From NCBI RefSeq assembly GCF_030704535.1, contig NC_081818.1, positions 28,848,001 through 28,912,000 on the forward strand: 64,000 nucleotides of DNA, in the 5' to 3' direction. Position 1 is the first letter of the stretch, and each line of letters starts with the position of its first letter. The notes below the pieces were generated by a model. The model was not told the origin of the DNA. It did not search any database and saw only the letters and a program-made list of their open reading frames with translations. The stretch comes from Vitis vinifera (lineage: Eukaryota; Streptophyta; Magnoliopsida; Vitales; Vitaceae). Shown here piece after piece: positions 47,501 through 59,343 of this stretch. Position numbers and translations under genes: made by a program.

Positions 47501-50500
47501 AAAGATTGAAGAAAAATGTTGAGGAAAAAAATAGAAAGGATAAGTAGAAGAAAAGAAAAAATAGATTCAAAATTAATAAATTGTTTTTATATCTCATTAC
47601 AACATCATTTCACTTATTTAACTCTTCTACATAAATATTAAATAATTTTAAAATATATAAAAAAAAATTTACTAATTTTAATCATATTTTGCTTTCTTTC
47701 ATATTTTTCATAATAAAACTAAACATAAAAAAAAATCATTTTTATTAATATTTGTTTTCTTTCTCTGGTGAATATAGCCTTAATTTTCAACCTTTTTCAT
47801 TTTTCTTCCCTGAGATTTTGTCAGCAATGAAGCAGAGGAGTAAGAGAAATGCTTGTGGACACATCAAAAAAATATTAGGAATGACACAGAGATAGTTAAG
47901 GAATAATCCTGAAAACTGGGAAAAACAATGCATCTTGAGAATGAGAAAAGAAGCCTAAAAAGGTTGGTTTCCAACTAATCACAAAATAATATGGGAATTA
48001 TTGGGTAGCAGAGGATTAATTATTTGGCTTGATGTGAAAAGTGCACATAAATTTAGGAAGAATTTGACATTTTTCATTATATATCAAAATTAAAAAGGTT
48101 GGGACACCTACCTTCAAAGACACCTCTTCTTTCTGATCTTGGACTGCCATTTCTAACAAACTATCCTGCTCAAGCAGGTCTTCGAACGTCTTGCTCTCAT
48201 CTTCTTGATCACTTTCCTGATCAGATAAATGAGAAGTCCCACCGGCTACTCTTAGACTCAGAGCTTCTACTTCTTTAAGAACCTTTGATATGAAAGTGAA
48301 CTCAGCCGCATCACTGCCAAACACATCATTAGACGTCCTAGCAAGCTCTTCTTGCCGCTTCTTCAAGAGGACCTCATAACCTTGCGGGACAAACTCCAAG
48401 TTTTCCCTCCTCTTTGTGAATTCCTCGGCCAAGATATTCTCGACTGCCTGAAATGCTTCTTCTTGACGTAAATGAATACATTTACTATCACACAAGCTTT
48501 TATATTCAGGAAATTCCTTCTCGAGGATACTCAAAATGTCTATCGCTTGATGTTTTTTCTCTTGTAATGCACGAGCCCATGATGTCAATTGTTGTTCATT
48601 TGAAGGACCCCCGAATATCCAAGCTGCTAAAGAATCACTGCCTGGAAGTGCATCATCTTCAAGATTATCAACAGTAAAAGCTACTGAAGAAGCATCAGCA
48701 GAAATGTTGTCATGATAAGTGAAGAAATCAACCGCTCCCCTATTCGAGTGTTTATCCAAAAGGAGAGATACTGATTCACTAGAAAGACCAATCCTGTGTT
48801 TGATGTCAAAACCTCCCCTGGGCGTCTCAGCCACGGACCCATCCTTCTCTGAACGAAAATCTAACCTACAAAGACGAACCAAATCCTCCAAATAACTATA
48901 GACATATCTGAGCTGAGGAACTTGCAAAAAGCAGAGGCACAAAGGTGTTTGGTCCAGTCCTTGAATTAAAGGCTCCAATTCTGGAACAAGTGTCTGCAGC
49001 TTTTCCAAGGAGTACTTAATCAACACCTTAAGAAGTCTTTCAGAGAGATAGTTGTGTCTAAAAAACAATTTGAACATGATATGGATTTTCGAAAGGATCC
49101 CTGCACGCTCAGAATCATAAGATAATGGCCAGTTATGGTCGAAAGGGAAGGCATCAGGCAACCCTTTTTCTCCATCAACTTCCTTGATATTTTGATCACC
49201 ACCAACCTCCCCTCCATGGGACTCTCTGTCACCACCAACAGTACAAGATAACTCGCCTTTCGGACCACTTTCAATCATTTTCAGAGCTGCAGAAGTGTCC
49301 ACTGGCTTCCACCTATCCTTCAATAGCATGTCAACCCAATAACTATTAAGTTCTAGTGGTAACATTGACATCATCTCGGGTGCTAAAACCTTAACATTCC
49401 GCAGATGCTGCACCTCAAGATGTTTCAGATAAGGTATTAATTCCTTAAATCTCTGACTGCAAAAACAACATCCCAAAAACTTCCAGCTCTTGTTATCCTT
49501 TGCAAAACTCATGGCTTCACAGAAAATCAGCGCTTCCTCAACATACTCGTTTGAACCAAAATACTCTATTAGATCCCCAATTCTCACATTGAGCAATCTC
49601 CTCTTCTGATCAAAACTGATCGAGTCCCAATACATCACAACATAAGGCATCATACGTGCCGATTCCTTCATCTTTTTAAGATTTGAGACCCTTTTTATCT
49701 TTTCTTGTTTGTAAGAAGACCTGGAAGACGACTCAGGCACTCCATCTTTCAGATAATTTTGCAGACTAGCTTCCTCTGTTTGCCATTCTGGTAATACCCG
49801 CAAGTTCTCCAAAAGCTTTGTTTTTTGAATCTTAGCCTCAATCTCCTTCTCTCTTTCCTCAAGATCTTTCAATTCCATACCATCCTCAGAATATTTTAAA
49901 CTAAGCAACTTACTCTCTTTCAAAAGATCGGAAAAAGGAACCAACATAAACTTAGCTTCCAAATCCAAATGCACACCGTTATTCATGGTCTCGTTTGACA
50001 TTCCAATCAGTGACCGCAGGCCCTCTTGAAGTTCTGAAATTTGTGCCATGAGAATCGACCCTTCTAATTGATTCCGCCCCACAAGTAAACTAGCCTTCTC
50101 CACTGGAATTGACAACGCCCTTTCACACTCTCGCACAACTTCTTGGTATCCATCATTTTTCTCCGACGTCAAATAGAGCAAATGCGCAAAGAAATGGGCG
50201 GAATCCATCTTCTCGGGTGAGAGCAGCGTGGCTCGCGAGGCAGAGTCCGCTGCAGTCTTGAGGTATTGGAGTTTGGTACTAGAATCGGCAATTGTAAGAG
50301 CGAGTTGGTAATACATGGTACCTTGAAGAGTATGAACAAAACCAGAGTTCGGGTAGCTCGAACAAAACTTTTTCATGAGCTTTAGGGCTTTATGGTGGTT
50401 TCCACGCCGGAAAGCATCAAACGCGCGGTCGCAATCGAGCTTGATTGCCTCCATTTCTGCTGCTTTCTTTGCTTCCTTATTGGGGGACCCATGGGAGAGT

Positions 50501-50592
50501 GAGGAAGCGGACGGGAAAGCTGCCTTGACACCCACGGCCGCCGCAGGGGCAGAACAAGAAGAAGAAGGCTTGACTCGCTTCTTGCGTCCCAT
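41592..50592 (-). CDS. Ubiquitin-hydrolase-related protein, array copy 3, repeat-expanded and probably catalytically dead
   Basis: Exons in transcription order: 50592-48112, 46007-45879, 45786-45595, 45513-43995, 43754-43597, 43503-43288, 43163-42912, 42830-42683, 42594-42461, 41858-41772, 41687-41592; 1803 aa. Exons 2, 3, 8, 9 and 10 match copy 1 in length exactly (129, 192, 148, 134, 87 nt). DUF627 and DUF629 (finger CCFCSQRFKELIPYLKH) are followed by a giant exon 4 of about ten Glu-rich units of roughly 45 aa. The USP-type domain keeps a Cys (QYDCFLDVIIT) but lacks the GLxN lead-in, has Asp for the Asn after it, and at the His box reads GKNYRCFAYRHEVEKW, with Asn where His is expected. Intron 7 starts with GC rather than GT. 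Intron 1 (2.1 kb) holds transposon debris. Most likely a non-catalytic scaffold. Confidence 0.85.
44100..45450 (-). repeat. Coding 135-bp minisatellite in exon 4 of array copy 3
   Basis: About ten units of a 45-aa repeat with the pattern EESRRNELELQAQETQLEEQ, then YRGAELDEQV and SLHSDNQNEELKEQE. Four central units (about 44770-45310) are nearly identical in DNA at an exact 135-bp period; outer units are diverged, one carries an insertion (KLLEILEDQRQIESG) and one is shortened. Heptad-like Leu/Glu spacing suggests an extended coiled coil. The period is a multiple of three, so copy-number change keeps the frame. Confidence 0.95.
46149..47420 (+). mobile_element. Degraded Ty1/copia retrotransposon fragment in intron 1 of array copy 3
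   Basis: Plus strand, antisense to the host gene. About 46452-47053 encodes integrase core pieces: QFVSFIDECTRTT, then a stop in place of the expected Trp, then NNDKEYFNTILGSYLLEKGI, ARALMFTRNVPKIDF and LKYIFLGYSPTQKGYKGVY. The reverse transcriptase is missing. At 47154-47380 the C-terminal RNase H end follows directly (HVKIYCDNKAAISIAHNP, HIEVDRRFIKEKIE, QFVDIFIKGI). A TGTTAGAATATATGATTG start at 46149 may be a 5' LTR remnant, but no matching 3' LTR was found. The element is dead. Confidence 0.85.
47482..47780. mobile_element. Degenerate relative of the 9703 MITE, in intron 1 of array copy 3
   Basis: Left end around ATGTTTATTCCTAAAAAG and right end around GAATATAGCCTTAA resemble the ends of the 325-bp MITE. 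The interior shares AATAAATTGTTTTTAT and TTTAATCATATTTTGCTTTC-like words in the same order. The ends are no longer perfect. Confidence 0.55.
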
Positions 50593-51180
50593 TTCTTGAT
50601 CCGAAGCCGACTCAAAGAATAACAAAGAAATATTCGAGTCGGTAAAGAACGAGATCACTTCCTTCAATCTTGGAAGCGGAATTCTGTTTAGTTAAGTATT
50701 AGGCGCGAAAATTCTGATTCCACGTCATCAAAATTAGTTACTTCATATGAGGCTACTCATATTATGTTTTGTGACAAGTAATCTAACCTGGATTTAAGAA
50801 GTGGAATTAAAAGCTCTTTTAGTAAAAAGTCTAACAAAATTATAATACAAATCTTATAATTTTATGGAAAAGGGTTTTGATTAAAATGTAGGAAGTTCTA
50901 AGGTAACGAATCGGAATTTGGGTTGGTATTTACGAAGTTTTCATCTCAACCAAGGAATATGATGAAATTTTGGTGTTAAATGACAAAACAAATAGAATCA
51001 AGACATAAACGTATTAACAAGCGGTGTTTGGATACAAGGTTATGACATCTAAAGACATACATGTGATACTATCTCATTGGTGTTGCATTTTTAGTTGCAT
51101 CTTTTTATCCATTACATCTACTTTTTATCATTTTCATCTACTTTGGTCAGGTATAGGAATATGAGAAAATAAAGACTAAA
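50593..51180. other. Upstream region of array copy 3
   Basis: Promoter and 5' UTR by position, then AT-rich sequence without features I can name. Confidence 0.4.
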
Positions 51181-52150
51181 CTCAAATGAGAAAAACATCT
51201 AAGAGGTGGGTGAATTAGGCTTTTCAAAATCTTTTTCAACATAACAAATTCAAGCACAATAGAAACAAAAATAAAGAGGAAGAGTTAGAGAAAGCAAACT
51301 CAGATTTTATAGTGGTTCGACACTTCCTTGCTTACATCCACTCTCTTCAATCTCCTAACCGAGTGAATGTTCCACTAACTTGAAACTTCAACCAAGCTTC
51401 CAATCTCCTTTACACTTGGATTCCAACTCCAATTGACTCTTACACAATCTCTTCAAGATTCAACTATTTTGAAGGCTTTAACACTCAATTTTTACAAGAA
51501 TAAATCCTTCAACCTAACTCAATGATATCACAAATACAAATCAAAGCTAGGATGAAACACAAAAGTGCATTCAAGGATATACAAGTGTATATTTAATGCA
51601 CCAAGAAAGAAATGAGAGAATACAAGAATAAGTGGGTAGACAATTGAATGCAAGTGTTCTCTATATTATAAATGAAGTAGAGTTCTCAATTTATAGGTTT
51701 CTAACCTCGGGAGCCAAGAAAAATAAAAAGAAGTTTCAACCAGTTCGAGCTGGGGGTCGACCGGGAAGGAGGGTGCTTCAACTGGGAAAGGAAAGCTACT
51801 GGATGAGAGAGAGTGTTTTTAACACTCCTCGACCGAACAAGGGCAACCGGTTGAGCCGGTTGGCCAGTGCCTCGACCGGTTCAACCTTTTGACCTTGAAA
51901 ATCTATCTTTTTCTATTAGTTTCTTTTCTAACACTTAGGCAAAGTCTTTAGGTAAATAAATACATCAATTTTGAAACGTTTTGCCTAAGGTACATTTGAT
52001 AAAACTTGGGTTTTAATGAAATTGTAATTTTAAATAATAAACCGAGTTTTCAAATATGTATGAAGAGATATGTAAAACCTAAGTGCACTCATGCATTCAT
52101 CGTACATTTGTTTCCTATGATTAAAAGTCTTCCAAAATGTCTTGATCTTG
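51181..52150. repeat. Dispersed repeat C, copy 2
   Basis: Diverged second copy of the repeat at 21100-22350: CAGATTTTATAGTGGTTCGAC, CATCCACTCTCTTCAATC, TTCCACTAACTTGAAACTTC and, further on, GAGCTGGGGGTCGACCGG in the same order. An open frame of 86 codons at 51632-51892 is translated repeat. Confidence 0.6.
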
Positions 52151-52584
52151 TATCCATTAGGTCATTTGATGAATTTCCAAATTAATACCTGAGATTCTTT
52201 ACAATTCGAACAAATTAGTAACTTAATCATGATTTGTTATCATTAAAACCTGATTAGGAAAACCCTTGTGCTAACAGAATCCATTTAGATTATGGTAATA
52301 AGAGTAATAGGGCATCTCATCTCGGATGTGTCCCATTCATATTCCTAGTAACACCAACTTACAAATCTTAAGTAGTGTTATTCCATGATTCAAATTTTAA
52401 ATAGTGTTATTCTATAATTCGGTATTTTATATACTTATTAGAAGCTCAAATTGTGTCAACAATGGACCTAATCCACTAGATCCATGGGTTTTTTTAACTT
52501 CTACAGCAACTTTAAAAAAAACTCTTAAAAAATGGTACTTGCAAAAATATTAACAAATTTATAGCATTTTTTACCACGTTAGTA
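52151..52584. other. Short gene-free stretch
   Basis: Non-coding. 52432-52482 (TTAGAAGCTCAAATTGTGTC, then CTAATCCACTAGA) has a diverged match at 55506-55558, so a small duplicated piece brackets the CACTA-like debris. Confidence 0.45.
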
Positions 52585-53010
52585 GGTGACACCTTCCATA
52601 ATTTTCATATTAATGATATATGTTAAAAAAAAATTGACTTTAAATTAAATATGTCTCTTTAAAAGACACTTTCCATAGTGTTTATATTAATGATACATGC
52701 TATAAAGAATTTGAATTTAAATTATAGATGTCTCAGATACCTTCCACAATTTCGAAAAATTGAATTTATACTAAAGGTGTGTCTTCAAGAAACACATTTT
52801 CACAATTTTTTTTTTAAGTCAATCGTGTTAAAAAAATTTTTGAATTTATATTAAAAGTGTCTTTCAGAATTCCACAAAATCAAATTTATATATTAAATGT
52901 GTCTCTTCAAAATACATTTTCCACGATTTTTATATCCTTCATACAATTAAAAAAAAATTGAATGTATACTAAAATATCTCTTTAAGAGACACCTTTAATA
53001 TAAATTCGAT
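52585..53010. repeat. Imperfect tandem array, about 50-85 bp units
   Basis: About six or seven degenerate units, each with a piece like ACACYTTCCAYAATTTT, an AT-rich middle with TTGAATTTATACTAAA, and a GTGTCTCTTCAAAA end. Unit length varies from about 45 to 85 bp. Possibly subterminal repeats of the CACTA-type element whose transposase debris lies at 53750-55060. Confidence 0.7.
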
Positions 53011-53749
53011 ATTATTGAATTATAAAACTCATGGTTTGAATTTGTATACTATGTAAACTTAAAAGAGGTAAATAATATGTAAATAAATTATAAAACTTAA
53101 AAGATAAAAAATTGCTTTTTGATCACAAATGATTTCCTTCTTAAAATGGCAAATAAAAGTTCATAATCATTTTTTATGTAGCCACCACAACAAAGTACAT
53201 GTTCAGAAAGGGCTTTTCCAACAAAAAAATTTCATCTCTCGTCTATACAATCGAGTAATCCTATATTTGCAGAGATGAATAATTAAAATTCATTAGACAA
53301 CAAAATTATTTTGTCTTTGAAGGTTAGATTAAGAAACGAAATATTTTTATCTCCATGTTAACACATGGTTTTTGCAACCAAATAATTTTATCTCCAAATA
53401 TTTTCACTTACATTTAAGGATAAAATGTTTTTAGTCTAAAATGTTGACAAATAGGTCGGTGATAAAATAATTTCATCTTTAAAAGCTAATAATGTTTAGG
53501 CAATTAAACAATTTTATCCCAAAATAGCTCTATTCACATTCGGAGACTAATAATAAAACTAATAATTTCCTTCCTAAATATAATATTATTGTTAATTTTT
53601 AAAATTTTACATAATCCTATTGAACCCATATAAAATTATAGGTTATTCAACAATTTCAAATATAAAATGATATTATATAAATGAAGCATTTAATAATATA
53701 AAAATAGAATAACCTATAAAATATAAGTATAGGTCAAAACATTTGTTTC
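53011..53749. repeat. Degenerate repeat region, possible CACTA subterminal sequence
   Basis: Several loosely repeated words such as AAATAATTTTATCTCCAAA, ATAAAATAATTTCATCTTTAA and AAACAATTTTATCCCAAAAT occur between about 53300 and 53560 in alternating orientation. The pattern resembles the GACGAAAT/ATTTCGTC subterminal repeats of plant CACTA elements. No perfect terminal motif found. Confidence 0.5.
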
Positions 53750-55060
53750 ATCAAGCAAACCATATTTGCAACGATGTCCAAGTACTATTCCAAAACTTTC
53801 CAAAACAAAAGTGACCAATAAGTAACATCAAACCACATAATGATGTCAACTCAATGATGGAGGTGGTGGTTGAGAATCTAAGCCAAAATGAACTAGAAGT
53901 GCTAGTTTGTTGTGACATGAAACTATGTATGGCCTTCAACTCCTTCAACCGAGTGGTAGTGGTAGTCTTAAACTCCTGTAACTCTTTGATTTGTTATCGC
54001 AACCTATTTATCTCTTCATTAAGAAATTCAGTTGCACTTGAATGTTTAAGTTGTGACTTATATCTTAAATCTCGAACATAGTCCAATTGCTTAGATAAGT
54101 CAGAAACAAGAGTACCACCCTCCTGGGCTTGAATCTCAAGCATCTTTTCCTGAAAAATATAGTATAATTTCAATTGGTAAATATTTATATTACCATAGAA
54201 AATAATGAAAAGATAGTTTTACTTTTTACTACTATAAATAACCTAACTCTTACATATCGAGATTTAGATGCATCATTTATCCATCCTTTACTTGCATTGT
54301 AGTGGGTGGCATCCCCTTGCAACTCTTTATTGGCAACACTCTTTTACATGCACACAAAAAAATAATTCCATTATTTTTAAAGATAATTAATAGACACACC
54401 CTTACAACTTTCTAGGTGGAACATGTCTTTGACATAAATAAAATAGAATAAAATGGAAGTATATATTATACCATTGAGTTATGCTGATGATGAAACCCAA
54501 ATGATTTAGACCCAACGCGACGAAGAAACTTTTCACGATTGTCCATAGTTATAGTGAGGCTTTCCTACACAATAATATTACTAAAAGAGTAAGTAAAATG
54601 AAAAATATATATATATATAATATATTAGACAAAAACTTCATGAACAACTAATTAAACATGTAATAAAGTGAAGTATTCTACCAAGTTTTTATTAGAGTCT
54701 CCAATATTCAGACTATATATATATACTCATGAACAATATTTTAATTTTTCATAATAAATCAACATTCCAACATAACATTTCAATTATTTATAATAAACAA
54801 ACATTCTAATACAAAATTTCAAATTTTCACAATGAATCAACTTTCCAACACAATATTTCAATTTTGAACTTGTTTACTATTTCATATATAATTATGATAA
54901 ATATACATGATACCTTAAAATTTTCAAGAGAAAAAACATGCCTCCTCAACTGTCTCAAATTGCTTGAAATGACAATAATAATCGTAGATATATTGGTGTT
55001 GTTGTCCTATGATATTCTTCAGATACTTTGTATTATATGTCTTTGACATATCTATATCAA
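53750..55060 (-). mobile_element. CACTA (En/Spm, Ptta type) transposase-associated ORF remnants
   Basis: Minus strand, in scattered exon-like pieces: near 55060-54945 MSKTYNTKYLKNIIGQQHQY then IYDYYCHFKQFETVEEA; near 54560-54480 NREKFLRRVGSKSFGFHHQH; near 54345-54250 ANKELQGDATHYNASKGWIN; near 54150-53860 EKMLEIQAQEGGTLVSDLSK followed by a coil with a stop in place of a codon, and KELKAIHSFMSQQ. The order and wording fit the plant transposase_24-type protein of CACTA elements, from family knowledge. It is broken and without terminal repeats, so not mobile. Confidence 0.65.
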
Positions 55061-55690
55061 ATTTTGACTGGAATTTAAAATAAGAAAAATGAAAAAGCAT
55101 CATAGCATGTGTTAATTGATGTAGCTCCTTACTGGATGTTTAAAACTGTCAAAGACAGCTCTGTTGGCATTCTTTTCAACATAACAGGCTTCATTTATTT
55201 GTTCTGGGGTGAAGGCTTGCCTTGTTTGGAAAATGAATGAAAACAGAGTTAAGAGGTTTAGAGGGTTTGTTTGTTTTTTTTTTTACCAAATTATCAGAAA
55301 TACTAAACGAATAAAGGAAAAGAGAGTCAGATTTGCAACTCTAGCAGCAAGTCTGATAATTGGTACATTTGTACGTACGTAGTCATTCTATTGTCCAAAC
55401 TTGGTCGCATACATGAATATAGGCTTAGATTTGAAGTTCCATGTGGTAGTATAACTTCTGCATTTTCCTTTCTAAATAAGCTCCTCTTTTATGTAAGGCT
55501 AAGACTTTATTAGAAGCTAAAATTGTGCCAGCCAGGGGCCTTAATCCACTAGAAAAGCATGCAACCTTCATTTTGCTCTGAAACCATTTCCTAACATTTG
55601 ATATTCTGCAATCTCAGCTATTACACATAACACAAAAGTAGAAGCAACTTATTTAGCAGTAAGTTGAACTGCTTAATCAAACTTGGGCCA
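55061..55690. other. Spacer downstream of array copy 4
   Basis: Lacks the peptidase exons expected for a complete array copy. Holds a short match (55506-55558) to 52432-52482. Otherwise featureless. Confidence 0.5.
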
Positions 55691-55708
55691 CCATCATCAC
55701 TAGGGTTT

Positions 55709-58700
55709 TCAGCAACCAGCTATGGAGTGGAGCCTCTCACTGGCCTTCTTCTTCTTCTTCTTTTCAGCAAGGTGCTTCTGCTTAGCTTCATCCTCCATCC
55801 TCCTTTGATACTCCAAAACTACATTGACCTTTCTTTCATTTGCTTCAAACTCAAGCATAAACTCAAGTTCACCTTCTTCCAGTTGTTTCAGTTCATCTGT
55901 ACCATTGCATGCTGCAGGAAAGTGACTGCAGCAACACACAAGAAAAAATCAGCAGCAGTCCCACAAAATAAATAAAGAAATAATCACCATTTCCCATGTA
56001 AGTTATTGCAATATGAGAAGTATGGAAATGAGAGTAAAAGAGGGATGTACTCTTTTTGGATCATCCCCATGTGGTAGGATCTGCTTGTTTTTACTAGTAG
56101 CCTACAAAAATATCAAACATAAACTCCCTATGTATAGCCGTATAGCAAAGGGAAAAGAATAGGATCCAATGCTTATTAAAACCTTCAAATGCTTAGCTTT
56201 TCTGTAATATTTGTTCATTTTCTTATGCTTTGATTTTCCCTGTGTCTGTTTCCCATAATCATCTCTTTTGTTAGTAGTTTCTTGGCATCAATTGCAAGCT
56301 GTGCTAACATTGTTTCTGTTGTGGCATCATACTTCTCTTTGGCATATTTTTCAGCCAGTTCCCCCAAGTGTGCCTGGAAAGGAGAAACCCCAAAAATGTT
56401 AAAAGTTTGGTCCACGATAAGGTGAAAAGCATTGGGAAAATGGTCAGGCAAATTCAATACAAACCCGAATGAATAACTTCAGAAGGATCACCATAACTAG
56501 CCTATAGTCATCAGAAGATGCTACTGCAAGTTCAAACTCCAGCTGCTTCCTGCCATCAATACATTGCATGATCCGTGCATCAAGTTTGCAAAGCTGCAGG
56601 GATGAACACAGTGAGACCAGGAAGGACAAAATTATCAAACGGTTCTTTCTTCATCCTCTATTTAGTTATTGGGGAATCAGAGAAGATAGTCAAGGAAATT
56701 CTTAACTTACAGTTGCTTCTGTTTTCCTAAAAAAGAAGCAAACACAATCAACTAAGCCAGATAGTCCAATTTAGCTTAGTTGGATAGACTCTTATGTTTG
56801 TCCTAAAGGATTGGAAATTTGTAACATTCACAAGTTTTGGTTTCCTTTTTCTATTTTTTTTCCTGGCAACCAAACAGAGTATTAAGGAAGATCATTATTC
56901 AGCCCCATAGAAACATATCATGGAGAAAGTTAAAGGATGCCTGCAACAGGCAAAAGCAAAGAAGCACATCAAGAGCACAAAAAAGACGGCTATTCACAAA
57001 ATATTTTGTGAATTATTGTATGATAATTGAGAAAATCAGGTATAAATTTTATGAATAATATGAACTGCATTATATATCTAAAATCATGTTGAAGTTCAGA
57101 TACACTGAGTTGAATACCTCAGGAGAAGCTCGATGTCTCTCCATTTTTTCTGATAGTGCTATAAGCACGTATTCCCCCTCTTCGCTTCCATCATCTTCAT
57201 CACTTTCCAAATCATTTTGATCTCGTTCGAGTTGATCAGCTCTCAGACCTTGTGCTTCTTTAAGAATATTTGATATCACATCTAACTCAAACCGAACACT
57301 GATAGACATAGCATCATCATCCTCAAGCTCTTCTCGACGCCTCTCCAGAAGGGACTCATAACTTTGTGGAACAAACCCCGGTTGCTTCCTGTCCTTATAT
57401 TCCTTCAAACAGATACTCTCAACTGACTCAAGTGCTTTTGCATAACCCAATTGCTCACATTTTCTCCTACATAAGCTCTCCAAGAGGGAAAATTCTTTCC
57501 CAAGGATATGGAAAATTTCCTCTCCTTTATGTTTTCTAAATTCTCTTAGACGTGCCCACACTTCTTCCAATTCTTCCATTGAAGGACCTTTAAATAACCA
57601 AGACACTAAGGAATCAGTCTCTGGCAGAGCATAATCTCCTTGATCTTTGATACCAAAAGTTACTGCCCAGCCATTAGCTGCATTGGCAGCTTCTCCCAGG
57701 AAGCGTTTATCCAAAAGAAGAATCAATGAGTCACCAGATAAAACAACTCTTTCTTTGATTTGGAACTTGTCTCTGCCACTGGCCATCTCTTGTATGGAGC
57801 CAATCTTCTCAGAATCATGTATACCACACGCTTGAGCCACCACCCGCAAATAGTCAAGAATCTGTTGAAGATGAGGAACTCCCAAAAAGCAGATGCACAG
57901 AGGTGTTTTGTCCAGACCATGAGTTAAAAGCTGTGATGCCGAAAAATTAGCCTGCATCTCAATCACGGTGAACTCCATTATCAGGCTAAGATGACTTGCA
58001 GCAAGGTATTTACGCCTCAGAAGGGTTTTGAACATGACATGGATTTCCTCAAGGATCTTTTCTCGCTCAGAATCATCCGACAACGGCCACTTATGTATTC
58101 CACCTTCTGCACTGCTATGACTATCAAGGGTTTTTAATGCAGCAGGGATATCAACTGGCTTCCATCTACCCTTCACAATCATATCAGCCCAATGCCTATC
58201 AACTTCTTGGGGCATAACTGAACACAACTCAGGCGAAAGACTTCCCATGTGCTTCTGATTAATGTGCTTTCTGTATGGTTCAATATCCCCAAATTTCTCA
58301 TCACAATGGCAACAAGCCAAGAACGACCAAGATTTATTCTCCTCCGCAAAACCAATGGCTTCGGATAAAATCTCCATCACCGTATCATCCTTGGACGATT
58401 CAAAATGGGCTTTTAGATCACAAATTCTCACTTTAAGCAACCCCCTCTTCTTGTCATCATCTATGGAATTCCAATAAGTTTTAATCTGCTCCATCTGATC
58501 CACATGTGGCTTAATCACCTTTTCGTTCAGATACTCCTTTCTTTGTCCTGGTTTATGAGGTCCCACAAACAAATCACACGCTCCATCTGTCTGATTATGG
58601 GATTCAGGTGTCTTCAACCTCTGGGGAAGAAGCCTTTCTTCTGCTACCCGGGTCTCAATCTCCATCCTCTTCTCATCTTGCGTCTCCGTTTCCTCCTTAG

Positions 58701-59343
58701 TCTCAATGGGTCCCTTGGTAACCGACTTAATTAATACTGGACTCCCCTCAAGATGAATCGACTCAAGCTTCTCCTCTTCATCCGCATTCTCAAGATTCTT
58801 CACGGAATCCGAAAGAGAACATATTTTCATTAGGGAGAACAGAGCTTCTCGTGTTTCCATAAGGTTCTTCACTGGTATAGACACTCCCAAATAACTGTCC
58901 TTTACTGGACTCTCCTTTTTGGGTTTAATGGATAATGCCCTTTTACATTCTTGCACTACTTCTTCATATGCTTTACCATCCTCGCACAAATCGAACAACA
59001 CACTCGCGTACATATACCCAAACTCAATCGAATCAGGGGACAGCAGCGTCGCTCGCTGCATTGACTCCGCCGCGCTCTTGAGGTGGCGGTGCTTGAGTCT
59101 GAGGTCGTCGATTACAGTAGCAAACTGGCAGAGAATATCGCCTTGAACAATGTGGGCAACAGCGGAGCTTGGGTGGCGAACGCAGAGGTCCTTTATGAGC
59201 CTCAGCGCTTTGGCGTGGTTTCCTTTGCGAAGCACAAGGAGCGCTCGCTCGCATTCCCCGGTGACTGAGGCCTCTGCCTCTGCTATGTTCTCGCCGGAGT
59301 CAGTAGACGGCGAGGGAGATGGGGTTGGCTTCTTCTTCGCCAT
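55709..59343 (-). pseudogene. DUF627-DUF629 gene, array copy 4, frameshifted and lacking the peptidase domain
   Basis: Exons in transcription order: 59343-57118 (742 codons), 56593-56465, 56373-56183, 56101-56051, 55925-55709. Exon 1 is fully open: MAKKKPTPSPS start, DUF627 (ERALLVLRKGNHAKALRL) and DUF629 with the finger ACCHCDEKFGDIEPYRKH. Exon 3 is 191 nt where the three other copies have 192, so a single base is lost after DAKK, and translation stops at 56215 after 837 aa. Exon 4 is 51 nt against 53 in copy 2, which returns exon 5 (ELKQLEEGELEFMLEFEANE) to its original frame, but the stop lies before it. Exon 5 ends at 55709 in a region shared with copy 2, and the USP-domain exons are absent. 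A truncated scaffold protein remains possible, since exons 1-2 show no damage. Confidence 0.82.
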
